Positions 29,055 through 38,413 of a stretch of DNA of 64,000 bases are shown here, in pieces. Source of the stretch: Leptospira inadai serovar Lyme str. 10 (GTDB lineage Bacteria > Spirochaetota > Leptospiria > Leptospirales > Leptospiraceae); assembly GCF_000243675.2 (NCBI RefSeq), contig NZ_AHMM02000025.1:806001-870000 (forward strand), read 5' to 3'. The stretch's first letter is position 1. Each line of letters opens with the position of its first letter. The notes beneath the pieces were generated by a model. It worked only from the letters and a program-made list of their open reading frames with translations, was not told where the DNA came from and did not search any database. Position numbers and translations under genes: made by a program.

Positions 29055-29591
29055 ATGAACAAGAAGGATATCTTGATTGCGGTTTCGGGAAGTATCGCTG
29101 CATTCAGAACTTGTGAATTAGTTCGAAATCTAACCAAAGAAGGGTATCCTGTTTCGGTCATTATGACCGAGCACGCGACTAAATTCATCGGTCCGATTAC
29201 TTTTGAAGCTCTAACGGGAAAGAAAGTCCGGGTAGACGAATATGAACAAGGAATGGCCCATATAGATGCGCGTAATTCGGCCGCAGTATTCGCGGTCGTG
29301 CCCGCGACCGCGAACATTATCGCTAAAATGGCAAACGGAATCGCCGATGATCTTGTAACCTCCACGTATCTTGCGGCGAATTGTCCGGTATTGGTGGCTC
29401 CCGCTATGAATCCGAATATGTTTCTGCACCCGAGTACGCAAAGAAATTTGCGACTATTGCAGGCAGATGGTGTAAAAATCCTGGATCCTCAGGAAGGTGT
29501 CGTCGTTTGCGGTGACGAAGGATACGGAAAGTTGGCCGACGTGGCAGTGATTCAGGCGAAAATCCTGGAAGCATATCTTAAATTCGTATAA
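29055..29591 (+). CDS. coaC: Phosphopantothenoylcysteine decarboxylase
   Basis: 178-aa flavoprotein of the HFCD family, equivalent to the N-terminal half of fused CoaBC. The FMN loop is [16 protein letters not shown] is the substrate-binding PASANT/PXMNXXMW-type motif, and [13 protein letters not shown] contains the catalytic cysteine. It decarboxylates PPC to phosphopantetheine in coenzyme A synthesis. The ligase half is the next gene, 23 bases on. Many bacteria fuse the two; here they are separate. Confidence 0.9.
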   Translation: MNKKDILIAVSGSIAAFRTCELVRNLTKEGYPVSVIMTEHATKFIGPITFEALTGKKVRVDEYEQGMAHIDARNSAAVFAVVPATANIIAKMANGIADDLVTSTYLAANCPVLVAPAMNPNMFLHPSTQRNLRLLQADGVKILDPQEGVVVCGDEGYGKLADVAVIQAKILEAYLKFV

Positions 29592-29614
29592 TCGATTTTA
29601 AAGATTTATATAAA

Positions 29615-30277
29615 ATGAATATTCAGAAAATTGTAATTAGTTCCGGATCGACCAGGGAATGGATCGATCCTGTCCGATTTATATCCAACGCTTCGTCGGG
29701 AAAGATGGGTTTTTGTATTGCGGAATCCGCATCGGATTGGTCGAATAATGTGGTTTATATTCGAGGCCTGACTCAGCCGGAATATTCGAATCCTAAAGGC
29801 GCTCGCGTAATATCCGTCGAAACCACTTCCCAGATGCAACAAGCGATACTTACCGAAATGGCATCCGATACCGTTTTAATTATGGCCGCAGCGCCTGCAG
29901 ATTTTCGCCCACTCACTATCAGCGAGGCTAAAATTAAAAAGGAAGACGGAACTGAAATTATCTCTCTGGAATTAGCCAAGAACCCCGATATTTTGGCTTC
30001 AGTCAGCGCCAAGGCGACTATTGAGAAGTATACGAATACTCACTTGGTCGGTTTCTCCGCGGAAACCCATAAACTTGAGGAGCATGCAATCGGAAAATTG
30101 AGGCGTAAAAATTTGGATTACATAGTCGGAAATTATGTAAGTAAAGAGGATAAGGGTTTTGGTGACCGCGATACCAGCGTCATTATTTTCGGAAAAGACG
30201 GATCGAAAAAAGAGATCGGTCCCGCATCAAAGCAAGAAATAGCTAAACGACTTATAGAGTATCTGAGAAGTCGTTAA
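29615..30277 (+). CDS. coaB: Phosphopantothenate--cysteine ligase
   Basis: 220-aa CoaB, the C-terminal half of CoaBC in other bacteria. SSGSTREWIDPVRFISNASSGKMG-type N-terminal region (key residues Ser6, Arg11, Asn22, Gly26) and the catalytic KIKK motif are visible, together with GFSAETHKLEEHA. It joins cysteine to 4'-phosphopantothenate using CTP. It is co-transcribed with coaC. Its stop codon overlaps the stop of the small minus-strand ORF at 30274-30399 by two bases. Confidence 0.9.
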   Translation: MNIQKIVISSGSTREWIDPVRFISNASSGKMGFCIAESASDWSNNVVYIRGLTQPEYSNPKGARVISVETTSQMQQAILTEMASDTVLIMAAAPADFRPLTISEAKIKKEDGTEIISLELAKNPDILASVSAKATIEKYTNTHLVGFSAETHKLEEHAIGKLRRKNLDYIVGNYVSKEDKGFGDRDTSVIIFGKDGSKKEIGPASKQEIAKRLIEYLRSR

Positions 30278-30399
30278 ACCAGACCGGCGAGCTTTTCTTG
30301 ATCAAGCGCTAGGTTGATGACGGAATCAAAATAAGTATCCCAGTCGGATCTCCCGGAAGCATAATCCTGATAAACCGATTGCAATAGTAGGTAGAACAT
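30274..30399 (-). CDS. Small 41-aa protein with a strong ribosome site
   Basis: ATG at 30399, stop TAA at 30274-30276, 41 residues. The peptide begins MFYLLLQSVYQDYASG and continues with a mixed, helix-like, acidic sequence ending LAGLV. TAGGAGA lies five bases before the ATG, a better ribosome site than most genes in this window have. Codon use looks like that of its neighbours. I do not recognise it. It is convergent with coaB, and the two stop codons overlap. Its role is unknown; the ribosome site and normal composition are the case for it being real. Confidence 0.55.
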   Translation of the reverse strand: MFYLLLQSVYQDYASGRSDWDTYFDSVINLALDQEKLAGLV

Positions 30400-30509
30400 A
30401 AGCCGTCTCCTAAAAGAAAGTTCGGACCCATGCCTCGGAAGCATGAGCGGTTTTTTTCCTTCCCGGCTTTTTTCTTGCCCGTATAGTATCTAAGGGAAAT
30501 CTGAAAAAA

Positions 30510-31460
30510 GTGTCCGTTCCGACTTTAGCTCAAATTCGGGAGTTAAAAGAGTTTCTCTCTCAAAAACGAATTCCATTCCGGGAAAGCGTAGACCTCTCCG
30601 TACATTGCTCGTTTAAGATCGGTGGTGTATGTCCGATCGTAGTCGAACCCGAATTTGCCGAACAGATCCAGGAAATACTCCGGATTTTTTCCCGTTTGGA
30701 AATGCCGTGGAAAATTTTAGGAGGAGGGACGAACATACTGATTTCCGACCATCCTAACGATTTAATCGTATTACGATTAAGCGGGGCGTTTAAGGAATAC
30801 GACGATCTGGGAGAAGGCTTATTCCGAGTCGGCGCTGCGACAAACACGACCCCCATCTTCCGACAAATTTCGCAGAAAGGATACACAGGCGCCGAGTTTT
30901 TGAGTACGATTCCAGGCTGGACGGGGGGAGCAGTGATTCAGAATGCAGGGTGTTACGGAGGGGAATTCTTCGACTTAATTCGGGAGGTTGAATTCATACG
31001 TAACTCTGAAATTATTAAACGAACCCCGAAGGAAATTCTCCACGGATACAGATTCACGGAATTTCTGGAAAAAAAGGATTCAGTGATATTATCGGCGCTA
31101 ATCCAACTGAAACGCGGAAATCTCGAAGAGATAGAGGCTTCCTTGAAGGAAAAGCGGGAGAGACGAAATTCTTCGCAGCCTCAGAATAAAAAGAGCGCGG
31201 GTTCCATGTTCAAAAATCCCAAAACCTTCGAAAACGGAGTGGAAATAAAGGCCTGGCAATACATAGATCGAGTAGGACTGAGAGGTAAACTTGTAGGTGG
31301 GGCGCAAATTTCTCCGGAACACTGCAATTTTATCGTAAATGTCGGAAGCGCCAAAGCAAGCGACGTGGACACTCTTGTGAAAACGGTTCAGGAAAAAGTG
31401 GAACGAGAATGCGGAGTACTTTTGAATAGGGAAGTCGAATATTTTGGATCAGTACCATAG
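30510..31460 (+). CDS. murB: UDP-N-acetylenolpyruvoylglucosamine reductase
   Basis: 316-aa MurB, the second step of peptidoglycan precursor synthesis. Visible marks: [12 protein letters not shown], the FAD-binding [30 protein letters not shown], the catalytic-serine region SAGSMFKNP and the final NFIVN. The start is GTG; AAGGGA lies upstream but far. It is followed 19 bases later by a TetR-family gene, with no obvious link of function. Confidence 0.93.
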   Translation: MSVPTLAQIRELKEFLSQKRIPFRESVDLSVHCSFKIGGVCPIVVEPEFAEQIQEILRIFSRLEMPWKILGGGTNILISDHPNDLIVLRLSGAFKEYDDLGEGLFRVGAATNTTPIFRQISQKGYTGAEFLSTIPGWTGGAVIQNAGCYGGEFFDLIREVEFIRNSEIIKRTPKEILHGYRFTEFLEKKDSVILSALIQLKRGNLEEIEASLKEKRERRNSSQPQNKKSAGSMFKNPKTFENGVEIKAWQYIDRVGLRGKLVGGAQISPEHCNFIVNVGSAKASDVDTLVKTVQEKVERECGVLLNREVEYFGSVP

Positions 31461-31479
31461 ACCAAGGATGGAAGGATAA

Positions 31480-32058
31480 ATGGCGGTTAGAGATCCGGAG
31501 GATAAAAAAGAAAGAATTCTCGGTTCAGCTCTACGCCTCTTTACGGAAAGGGGTTTTGCGGCAACACCGATGCCCGAGCTCGCAAAGGAAGCGGGAATCG
31601 GAGCGGGAACAATATATCGTTACTATAAAAGCAAAGAAGAACTCGTAAACGAGTTATATCGTTTTTGGAAATTAAAATTTCATGATGCGTTACAAAAGGG
31701 GCTCCCTAAGAATGCATCGACAAAAGAACGATTCTTTCATTTATGGAAGGCTTTGGGAAATTTTTATCGAGAGTATCCGGAATCGTTCGAATTTTTAGAA
31801 TTGCATTCGCATTCTCCCTATCTGGATGAGGAAAGCAGGAAAGTCACTTCCGAAACGATGCAGCATTTGGCCGCATTCCTTGAGGACGCGAAATCTCGCG
31901 GAGAAGTTCGAACCGAACTGGGTTCTATGGAATTGGTATCTCTATGTTACGGCGCGTTTGTAGGAATGGTGAAGCTCGCAAAAGGAGGATTCGTCAAATT
32001 AGATAAAAAAGCTTTGCTTCGTGCCGGAGAAATCCTTTGGAGAGGGATCGCGTCCTAG
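31480..32058 (+). CDS. TetR/AcrR-family transcriptional regulator
   Basis: 192 aa. The N-terminal helix-turn-helix (about residues 13-58) reads LRLFTERGFAATPMPELAKEAGIGAGTIYRYYKSKEEL, i.e. a full TetR recognition unit with TIYRYY. The C-terminal ligand domain has the FHLWKALGNFYREYPESFEF helix. It is paralogous to the regulator at 34365 in length and in the FYREYP/FFKERP and LDEESR/LDAESQ blocks. An operator-like palindrome lies 1 kb downstream at 33056. Confidence 0.85.
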   Translation: MAVRDPEDKKERILGSALRLFTERGFAATPMPELAKEAGIGAGTIYRYYKSKEELVNELYRFWKLKFHDALQKGLPKNASTKERFFHLWKALGNFYREYPESFEFLELHSHSPYLDEESRKVTSETMQHLAAFLEDAKSRGEVRTELGSMELVSLCYGAFVGMVKLAKGGFVKLDKKALLRAGEILWRGIAS

Positions 32059-32090
32059 TTCGATGGAGTTCGGAAATTTAAGGATTTTTT

Positions 32091-32837
32091 TTGGATACAC
32101 ATCGTCACGAAATCGTTTTTAACAACTATTTCCAATTACACGAACGGTTCTCCGAATTATCGAAAGGCGATCCGATTCGAGGTCAAACGTATTCTTTTTT
32201 TCCGAATCGATATTCGGACTGGCTTCGAAGAATTATTTTAAAGACCGGTAAACTTCCGCAAAACAGATTATTGGTCGAGTTACCCGAGCTTACTCTCTCG
32301 GTAGGAAATCAACTGGTGCTGAGTTGGGAGGAAGATAAAGAAATAACCGAGGCCTTATCGAGTTTGAATTATACTATATACGAATCTCAAGTCGGGATGA
32401 TCCTTCCCGATTCGAAGCGGTTTGTATTCCAAGAAATGCGGTCGGATCCGAGTATTACGTTTAGAAGATTAACCGACGGCGGTGAAATACAAGCCTGGTT
32501 ATCTTTGGTCAACGAGGCCTTTGGATCGATGGACGAAAGCGAATTATATCGAAATGCCTTGTCCGACGAAGCGTTCCGCTTTTATACCGCCTTCCACCAC
32601 GATGAAATGGTTGCGACCGCCCTTACGTTTCAAAATCAAGAGTCGGTGGGATTGTATTCCGTCACCACTTCTCCATCGTACCGCAATCGCGGAATTGCCT
32701 ACACTTTAGTAGGAAAGATCGTAGCAGAGAATGAGTTCCCGCTTCCTTTTACTCTTCAAGCGACTAAAATGGGAAAGGGCATCTACGATAAATTAGGATT
32801 TCTTGAAATAGGTACGTTTCGTCACTGGCGGAAATAG
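32091..32837 (+). CDS. GNAT-family N-acetyltransferase
   Basis: 248 aa. The C-terminal half is a GNAT fold: the acetyl-CoA pyrophosphate loop is SYRNRGIAYTLVGKI (about residues 198-212), followed by LQATKMGKGIYDKLGFLEIGTF, the usual last strand. The N-terminal half is a degenerate acetyltransferase-like region. The start is TTG with AAGGA upstream. The substrate is unknown. It follows the TetR gene by 32 bases and may be co-transcribed. Confidence 0.78.
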   Translation: MDTHRHEIVFNNYFQLHERFSELSKGDPIRGQTYSFFPNRYSDWLRRIILKTGKLPQNRLLVELPELTLSVGNQLVLSWEEDKEITEALSSLNYTIYESQVGMILPDSKRFVFQEMRSDPSITFRRLTDGGEIQAWLSLVNEAFGSMDESELYRNALSDEAFRFYTAFHHDEMVATALTFQNQESVGLYSVTTSPSYRNRGIAYTLVGKIVAENEFPLPFTLQATKMGKGIYDKLGFLEIGTFRHWRK

Positions 32838-33055
32838 TCGGAACTTTACGCGCTTACCGTTTATCGGAATCAAATTGGAATCATTCGGTTACACCGTTCA
32901 ATATTCCGGAACTAATTATACAAAGTATCGTCGAACTTGGATAATTTTGTAAGTTCCCGTATTTTCAAAATCATAGCGAATTTTCCCGTCGATGGAATCG
33001 CAAATTTATGATTAAAAGATTCGCTTGGTCATCGGAAAAAACTTGTTTTTTAACG

Positions 33056-33071
33056 GAATGAATATTCATTC
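33056..33071. promoter_or_regulatory. Perfect 16-bp palindrome, TetR/FadR-like operator candidate
   Basis: GAATGAATATTCATTC is a perfect palindrome 36 bases before the SDR start. It matches the core of the known Bacillus FadR (TetR-family) operator, TGAATGAATANTCATTCA. Two TetR genes flank the SDR gene, so one of them probably binds here. Confidence 0.7.
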
Positions 33072-33107
33072 ATATTTAGCCAACTTTGTAGACGGAGGAA
33101 AAATCCT

Positions 33108-33905
33108 ATGAATAAACAGAATTGGAAGGATCGTTTTGGCGGGGCTGCCTTAATTACCGGAGCGTCAGGCGGTTTAGGAGAAGCGTTTGCAAGGAGACTT
33201 GCCGCAAAAGGACTGGACTTAGTGCTTGTCGCCCGCAGGAAAGAAGAATTGGAAAGAGTGGCCAAGGAGCTCAGGTCAAACTATGGGAGTAAGGTTGAAA
33301 TCATTGCACAGGATTTGAGCGTAGAGGACGCGGCGGAAAAAGTATCCGCTGTGACGGATCAACTTAGGATTCCGATCGGATTATTAATTAATAATGCCGG
33401 ATTCGGAACATACGGATATTTTGAAGAGCTCGATTCCGGTTACGAAACCAAAATGGTTGATTTAAACTGTAGAACGCCGGTGGCATTTACCGGAAAATTT
33501 CTCCCGGCCATGAAAAAGCGCGGTAAGGGCGGCTTAGTTTTTCTCGCTAGCATTGCAGCCTATCAACCGACACCTTTCTTTGCTACATACGGAGCGACAA
33601 AAGCATTTAATTTACTTTTTGGGGAGGCTCTTTGGGCAGAACTAAAGGGAACCGGAGTTCAGGTATTATCATTATCTCCCGGATACACGAAAACAAAATT
33701 TCAAGAGAATGCAGGTTATAATGGAACCGGACCTTTTGGAGTCTGGTCAACTCCTGAGGAAGTTGTGGATCGGTGCCTCTCCAAATTGGGAGACGGCCCA
33801 TCTACAATTCCCGGGTTTTTGAATCGGCTGCTCGTTCAGTCCATCCGTTTTACTCCGAGAAGCATTGCTGCATTAGCGAGTTACGCAATCAGCAAACCTC
33901 GTTGA
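33108..33905 (+). CDS. Short-chain dehydrogenase/reductase
   Basis: 265-aa classical SDR. The cofactor loop is TGASGGLGEAF (about residues 18-28), the structural motif is NNAGFGTYGY, and the active site is Ser (ASIAAYQ) with YGATK. The family reduces carbonyl or hydroxyl groups with NAD(P)H; the substrate is unknown. GGAGGA lies seven bases before the ATG. A FadR-like operator lies just upstream and a strong terminator just downstream, so this gene is a single regulated transcript. Confidence 0.88.
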   Translation: MNKQNWKDRFGGAALITGASGGLGEAFARRLAAKGLDLVLVARRKEELERVAKELRSNYGSKVEIIAQDLSVEDAAEKVSAVTDQLRIPIGLLINNAGFGTYGYFEELDSGYETKMVDLNCRTPVAFTGKFLPAMKKRGKGGLVFLASIAAYQPTPFFATYGATKAFNLLFGEALWAELKGTGVQVLSLSPGYTKTKFQENAGYNGTGPFGVWSTPEEVVDRCLSKLGDGPSTIPGFLNRLLVQSIRFTPRSIAALASYAISKPR

Positions 33906-33949
33906 CGTTTATTTTTTCCACTTAGGACCATATATATAGCAAATTTGGG

Positions 33950-33974
33950 GACTCCATACCGGAGTCTTTTTTTT
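33950..33974 (+). terminator. Rho-independent terminator after the SDR gene
   Basis: GACTCC / GGAGTC stem with a five-base loop, followed by eight T residues. It lies 45 bases after the SDR stop codon. Confidence 0.85.
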
Positions 33975-33977
33975 GCA

Positions 33978-34024
33978 AATTCCAATCTTATATGTCTGCA
34001 CTCCCGATATATAAGATTGGAATT
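33978..34024. repeat. Perfect 16-bp inverted repeat
   Basis: AATTCCAATCTTATAT (33978-33993) and ATATAAGATTGGAATT (34009-34024) are exact complements with a 15-base spacer. There is no T-run on either side, so it is not a standard terminator. It could be a protein-binding site or an excision scar. Confidence 0.7.
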
Positions 34025-34253
34025 CTTGATTCAGAAAACGTAAAGGATTTAGAGAGTTATCGATTCATCTCAAGTATCGGTTCCAATTTTTTTTCAGTAA
34101 ATGCAATAAAAAAACAGAATCTTCTTCGATCCTCTTGATTGGAATCAAGAAAGGAATCAATCGACTTTAAACGGAACGTTTTTCTTTTTGTCCATACGAT
34201 AATATTCGGTTCTGGAATAAGGATTGTTTATTTACGTAAAAAATCTTTCATTC

Positions 34254-34309
34254 TTGACAGAGGGAGTAGAGTTTTTAGTTTTTTAAAAACTTCTTTATCA
34301 ATAAAGAAG
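34254..34309 (+). promoter_or_regulatory. Candidate promoter and operator of the second TetR gene
   Basis: TTGACA at 34254-34259, then TAGTTT sixteen bases later. A 9-bp inverted repeat (CTTCTTTAT-CA-ATAAAGAAG, 34290-34309) lies between the promoter and the TetR start. TetR repressors often bind such sites over their own promoters. The -10 box is weak. Confidence 0.45.
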
Positions 34310-34364
34310 ATAACGTTAGTAAAAAATAGAAACAAATACAAAAAAATGATCAGCCGGTGCCACG

Positions 34365-35087
34365 ATGAACGACAAAAACCTAGCGGAAGTCTACCACTGC
34401 TATATAGATAATGAGTCCGCTGAAAAAGAAACTTCTTCCTCCGTTCGAGGGAGAGAAAATTTAATAGGTAGAGACTTACCTCTGCGAAAGTCCAAGGAAC
34501 GAATCATTGCGGCAGCGCTTCAATTATTTTCGGAAAAGGGATTTTTTGAAACTCATATTCCGGATATCGCTTTGCGTGCAAAGATAGGCGTTGGGACCAT
34601 TTATCGAAACTTTCGAAATAAAGATCATCTCTTCAACGAGTCGTTTCGAAAATGTCTCTTCGAATTTTTATCCTTCTTAGAAAAGGAAGTCGGGGAGCGA
34701 TCGGATAGAAGAGAGAAATTTTTCCTGCTCTGGACAGGGATCGGTTCCTTCTTTAAAGAGAGGCCTAGTGAATTCCTCTTTCTCAATCGATTTTTCTGTT
34801 CCGCGCATTTGGATGCGGAGAGCCAGAGGGATTTTCTCGGACTTAAACTCAAGCTTGCGGTTTATTTTCGATCGGATTACGCGGAGGATTTTTCCGATAT
34901 CTGTGCATCTCTAGTGATCGGTTCATTTCTCGGTTTGGTGCGATTGCAATCGAATGAATCAGGCGGTCCGGATCAAAGGATCATTCGTCGTGCCGCCGAA
35001 ATACTTTGGGGTGGATTCTCGCAAATGAACGGCCTGAACGAGTCTCAAATTACGAGGTCCGAGGATGTCGATAAAACTTTAGGTTAG
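34365..35087 (+). CDS. TetR/AcrR-family transcriptional regulator
   Basis: 240 aa. An unusual N-terminal extension of about 40 polar residues precedes the helix-turn-helix (LQLFSEKGFFETHIPDIALR, GVGTIYRNFRNK). The ligand domain shares blocks with the regulator at 31480. The start ATG lies downstream of a 9-bp inverted repeat. It is convergent with the haloalkane dehalogenase 15 bases on. Controlled genes may be the SDR or itself. Confidence 0.82.
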   Translation: MNDKNLAEVYHCYIDNESAEKETSSSVRGRENLIGRDLPLRKSKERIIAAALQLFSEKGFFETHIPDIALRAKIGVGTIYRNFRNKDHLFNESFRKCLFEFLSFLEKEVGERSDRREKFFLLWTGIGSFFKERPSEFLFLNRFFCSAHLDAESQRDFLGLKLKLAVYFRSDYAEDFSDICASLVIGSFLGLVRLQSNESGGPDQRIIRRAAEILWGGFSQMNGLNESQITRSEDVDKTLG

Positions 35088-35102
35088 TCACATGCGTAAG
35101 AA

Positions 35103-36005
35103 TCATCGCGGATTATTTTCTACGAACTCGATCAAAATTGCGGCTAATTCTTCTCCCTTATCTTCTTGAAGAAAATGTCCCGCATTTGCGATCGTACTAT
35201 GCTTCTGGCCCTTTGCTCCAGGAATAGCCCTTCTAAAGAAAATATCTCCGCCTTTGGTGATGGGATCGGAATCGCTAAAAGCGGTAAGAAAGGGCTTTTT
35301 CCATTGCCGGAGAACGTTCCAAGCGTTTCGATTATCGACAGACGCATCGTTGTCAGGTGTTATGGGTACTAAAGTGGGAAAGATTCGAGCCCCGGTTTTG
35401 TAGGTTTTGTCCGGGTAAGGCGCTTCGTATCCCTTAATTATATCTTTCGAAAGTTTGGAAATGCATCCGTTTTGTATAATTCTTCCGATCGGAAGGGATT
35501 TTACTTTTTGAGAGAAGTCTCTCCATTTTAAGAATTCTTCCTTCGGTGGAATATCACCTGTGGGTAAAAACGTATTACCTGCGCAGATTCGAAGAAAGCG
35601 ATCCGGAAGTTCCGCGACCGCTCGCAGTCCGAGCAGACCTCCCCAGTCTTGGCAAAAAAGAGTAAGATTATTCAAGTTCGTCCGATGCAAAAAGGATTTT
35701 AGCCATTCTACATGGCGTTTATAAGTGAAAATCGACGGATCTGTCGGTTTATCCGATTTTCCGAATCCGAGTAAATCGGGCGCCACGACTCTATAACCTG
35801 CGTTCACTAAGGGTGGAATCATTTTTCGATACAAAAAAGACCAAGAAGGCTCGCCATGCAAAAGTAAAAATGTTTCCTTTGCATTCGCATTTCCCTCATC
35901 CAGATAATGCATCCTAAACGCATCTAGCTGAACGTAATTTGGACGGAATGGATAGTTTGGAAGATTAACGAATTTTTCTTCGGGAGTTCTCAGGAAATTT
36001 TCCAT
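35103..36005 (-). CDS. Haloalkane dehalogenase-like alpha/beta hydrolase
   Basis: 300 aa. The oxyanion block is LLLHGEPSWSFLYRKM and the nucleophile is Asp120 in LFCQDWGG, with Trp121 as one halide ligand. A cap domain follows; FSDSDPIT holds the acid and NAGHFLQED the catalytic histidine. This pattern (HGEPSW, CQDWGG) is that of subfamily I haloalkane dehalogenases of the DhlA type. They cleave carbon-halogen bonds, but the natural substrate in a spirochaete is unknown. No signal peptide. Single gene. Confidence 0.85.
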   Translation of the reverse strand: MENFLRTPEEKFVNLPNYPFRPNYVQLDAFRMHYLDEGNANAKETFLLLHGEPSWSFLYRKMIPPLVNAGYRVVAPDLLGFGKSDKPTDPSIFTYKRHVEWLKSFLHRTNLNNLTLFCQDWGGLLGLRAVAELPDRFLRICAGNTFLPTGDIPPKEEFLKWRDFSQKVKSLPIGRIIQNGCISKLSKDIIKGYEAPYPDKTYKTGARIFPTLVPITPDNDASVDNRNAWNVLRQWKKPFLTAFSDSDPITKGGDIFFRRAIPGAKGQKHSTIANAGHFLQEDKGEELAAILIEFVENNPR

Positions 36006-36143
36006 CTTAAGTGTTCCGCCATTTTTTATACGTAAATTGTCAGCGGATTTTAAATGGTATGTTTACGAGTTTCAAGTTTTTTCTTTTTCGTTTCGGTTCA
36101 AAGACTTCTAAAAAACAGGATTTAGAAAAGTGTCCCTGATGAA

Positions 36144-36494
36144 TTAAAGAAGTTTAATGCCGAATTTACCGGTTAGATATCCGAAAAGAAAAAAAAGCAG
36201 GATTGTGCCGGTTATACAGATAATCAATGCCGGCCAGAAATCGAATTTTTGATTTAGTTTCGGGAAAATTAAAAACATAGGAAGCGTAGGAAGAACGTAC
36301 CAAAACGTATAGTATGCGTGGTTCGAGATTTTTTCGGAGGAAACTTTATCGATCTTAAGCCAAATTAACGTCAAAATCGTTATGATCGGGAGAGCGGCTA
36401 ACAAGCCGCCCAATCTTTCGTTTCTTCTTGCAGCTTCCGATATTAATACGACCAGAAGCGATGTTAGGAAATATTTAAACAGTAGATACGACAT
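36144..36494 (-). CDS. Small four-helix membrane protein (DUF3147-like)
   Basis: 116 aa with four predicted membrane helices at about residues 4-20, 30-46, 63-79 and 86-108. The SEAARRNERLGGLLAALPIITILTL-type loop between helices 1 and 2 is characteristic of DUF3147-like proteins, whose function is not known. Just downstream of gpmI on the same strand, 36 bases from its stop. Confidence 0.7.
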   Translation of the reverse strand: MSYLLFKYFLTSLLVVLISEAARRNERLGGLLAALPIITILTLIWLKIDKVSSEKISNHAYYTFWYVLPTLPMFLIFPKLNQKFDFWPALIICITGTILLFFLFGYLTGKFGIKLL

Positions 36495-36530
36495 CTCGAT
36501 TCGTTTCCTTTTCTAATTTCAAGAGACGGT

Positions 36531-38171
36531 TTATTTGGCTAGTAAGCTTTCGTGATATCCTTCCGGAGTTTGGTAGCCCATGATGTCCAATAAAGTCGCG
36601 GCTACGTTTGCCAGTCCTGCGTTCGGGACATCTTTCTTGAGTGAAAATTTTCCTTCGGGATCTAAAACGCTAAAAGGAACAGGATTTAAGGTATGAGATG
36701 TTTTCGGAACAGGACGTCCGGTCGCGTCCTTTTGAACGTTTCCTTTTTTGTCCAACTGATACATTTCGTCCGCATTACCGTGATCAGCGGTAACTACAAG
36801 AACGATTCCCTGCTTTGCGCATATGAGGGAAAGCCGCTTCATACATTCGTCAAGAAATTCCATCGCGTGAACGGTGGCCGTAAAATTTCCCGTGTGACCT
36901 ACCATGTCTCCGTTCGGATAATTGACTCTATAGAAGTCGTGCTTATTTTCCGAGAGGACTTTCTCCAATTCTTGGGTAATTGCCTCCGCCTTCATATTAG
37001 GGGTTTGATCGAAAGGAATAACATCGGACGGGATTTCCTTATAATCTTCCTTTGAAATATCGAAATGCCCGGATCGATTCCCGTTCCAAAAGAACGTAAC
37101 GTGGCCGTACTTTTGCGTTTCGGATAACGCATACTGTAAAATGCCGGAGCTTGCCATATACTCGCCCAAAGTCCTATCTATCGCGGGCGGAGTGACTAAA
37201 AATCGCTCGGGCAATTTTAGATCTCCGTCATATTGAGTCATACCGGCATAGCAGACGTTCGGTAACGGTCCTCTATCGAACTTATCGAAATTCTTCTGTG
37301 TGAATGCTTGGGAGATTTCGATGGCTCTATCTCCGCGAAAATTGGTAAATACCACCGAATCACCGTCGACGATCGGGCCGACCGGCTTTCCGTTTTCCGA
37401 TATCACGAAAGCGGGAAGATATTGATCGATGATCGAAGGGTCCTCGTTTCTGAAAGTTCGGATAGCGGCTTCGGTGTCGGGAAATTGCCGTCCTTCGCCC
37501 TTGACATGAACTTTCCATCCGAGCTCCACCATGGACCAATCCGCCTCGTAACGATCCATCGTGATCGTCATCCTGCCGCCCCCGGAGGCTATTTTTATAT
37601 CCTTGCCGCTATTTCTTAATTCGTTTAACCATTTTTCAAATGGGACTAAATAGTCCAGTGCGGATTTTTCAGGTACGTCTCTTCCATCCAACAGAATATG
37701 AAGCCGAATTTTCGGCACTCCTACTTTGATCGCGTTTTCTATAAGAGCTTTCGTGTGATCGATATGAGCGTGCACGTTCCCGTCCGAAAAGAGGCCGATC
37801 AAATGCAACGTGGAGTTTTTTGATTTGGAATTCCCTACGATTTCTTTCCAGGCCCCGCCTTCGAATAACGAAGAATTAGCTATGGAATTATTGACTAACT
37901 TCGCTCCTTGATCGAAGATTCTTCCGCAGCCGAGTACATTATGACCGACTTCCGAATTTCCCATATCTTCATCCGACGGCATTCCTACTGCAGTTCCATG
38001 AGCTTTTAAATGAATGGTCGGAGCATCATTCCATAATTTGTTTAAGAACGGTAGTTTTGCCGCAGCAATTGCATTTCCGAATTCTCGGCCTCTAGGAGAG
38101 TAACCGACACCGTCTAAAATAACCAATAATACTTTTCTGGGAATAAAGGGAGATTGTTTACTAAGTTGCAT
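36531..38171 (-). CDS. gpmI: 2,3-bisphosphoglycerate-independent phosphoglycerate mutase
   Basis: 546-aa alkaline-phosphatase-fold mutase of glycolysis. Asp20 (VILDGVG) binds a metal and the phosphorylated serine is Ser73 in [63 protein letters not shown] and [11 protein letters not shown] are the conserved blocks. Slightly longer than average because of a short insert in the second half ([14 protein letters not shown]). A complete, functional-looking enzyme. Confidence 0.95.
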   Translation of the reverse strand: MQLSKQSPFIPRKVLLVILDGVGYSPRGREFGNAIAAAKLPFLNKLWNDAPTIHLKAHGTAVGMPSDEDMGNSEVGHNVLGCGRIFDQGAKLVNNSIANSSLFEGGAWKEIVGNSKSKNSTLHLIGLFSDGNVHAHIDHTKALIENAIKVGVPKIRLHILLDGRDVPEKSALDYLVPFEKWLNELRNSGKDIKIASGGGRMTITMDRYEADWSMVELGWKVHVKGEGRQFPDTEAAIRTFRNEDPSIIDQYLPAFVISENGKPVGPIVDGDSVVFTNFRGDRAIEISQAFTQKNFDKFDRGPLPNVCYAGMTQYDGDLKLPERFLVTPPAIDRTLGEYMASSGILQYALSETQKYGHVTFFWNGNRSGHFDISKEDYKEIPSDVIPFDQTPNMKAEAITQELEKVLSENKHDFYRVNYPNGDMVGHTGNFTATVHAMEFLDECMKRLSLICAKQGIVLVVTADHGNADEMYQLDKKGNVQKDATGRPVPKTSHTLNPVPFSVLDPEGKFSLKKDVPNAGLANVAATLLDIMGYQTPEGYHESLLAK

Positions 38172-38413
38172 TCCAACTTCCAGGAAAGGTTCTCGATCGA
38201 CCCCGTCAAGAGATTAGTCGACAGATAATGTATAGATACTTCTATCTAGCGGCTAGTTCATGAAAATAGGGGCAAAAATAAGTTTTTGGTGGAAGCGGTC
38301 ATAGAGGTGGGGATATGATGGCGGCAGATTCTGTAGTGGATGCTTATGAGTGAATTTGTTCAAGTTCTTGCCGATCGTAAATTCCGAAAGAGCGAACGGA
38401 TCGGACTTTCATT

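Larger units (their letters stand above)
33906..34364. other. Intergenic region with terminator, inverted repeat and TetR promoter area
   Basis: 459 bases without a convincing gene. It holds the SDR terminator (33950-33974), a 16-bp inverted repeat (33978-34024), a TTGACA-like -35 with TAGTTT sixteen bases later (34254-34281) and an operator-like inverted repeat (34290-34309). The open frame at 34139-34411 runs through AT-rich sequence and is not credible. Confidence 0.6.

Noticed and set aside
30429..30457. CATGC/GCATG hairpin with a T-run before murB
   Set aside because: The stem is only five base pairs, too weak to call a terminator.
34139..34411. 90-codon frame before the second TetR gene
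   Set aside because: Lysine/phenylalanine-rich read-through of an AT-rich promoter region that overlaps the TetR start.
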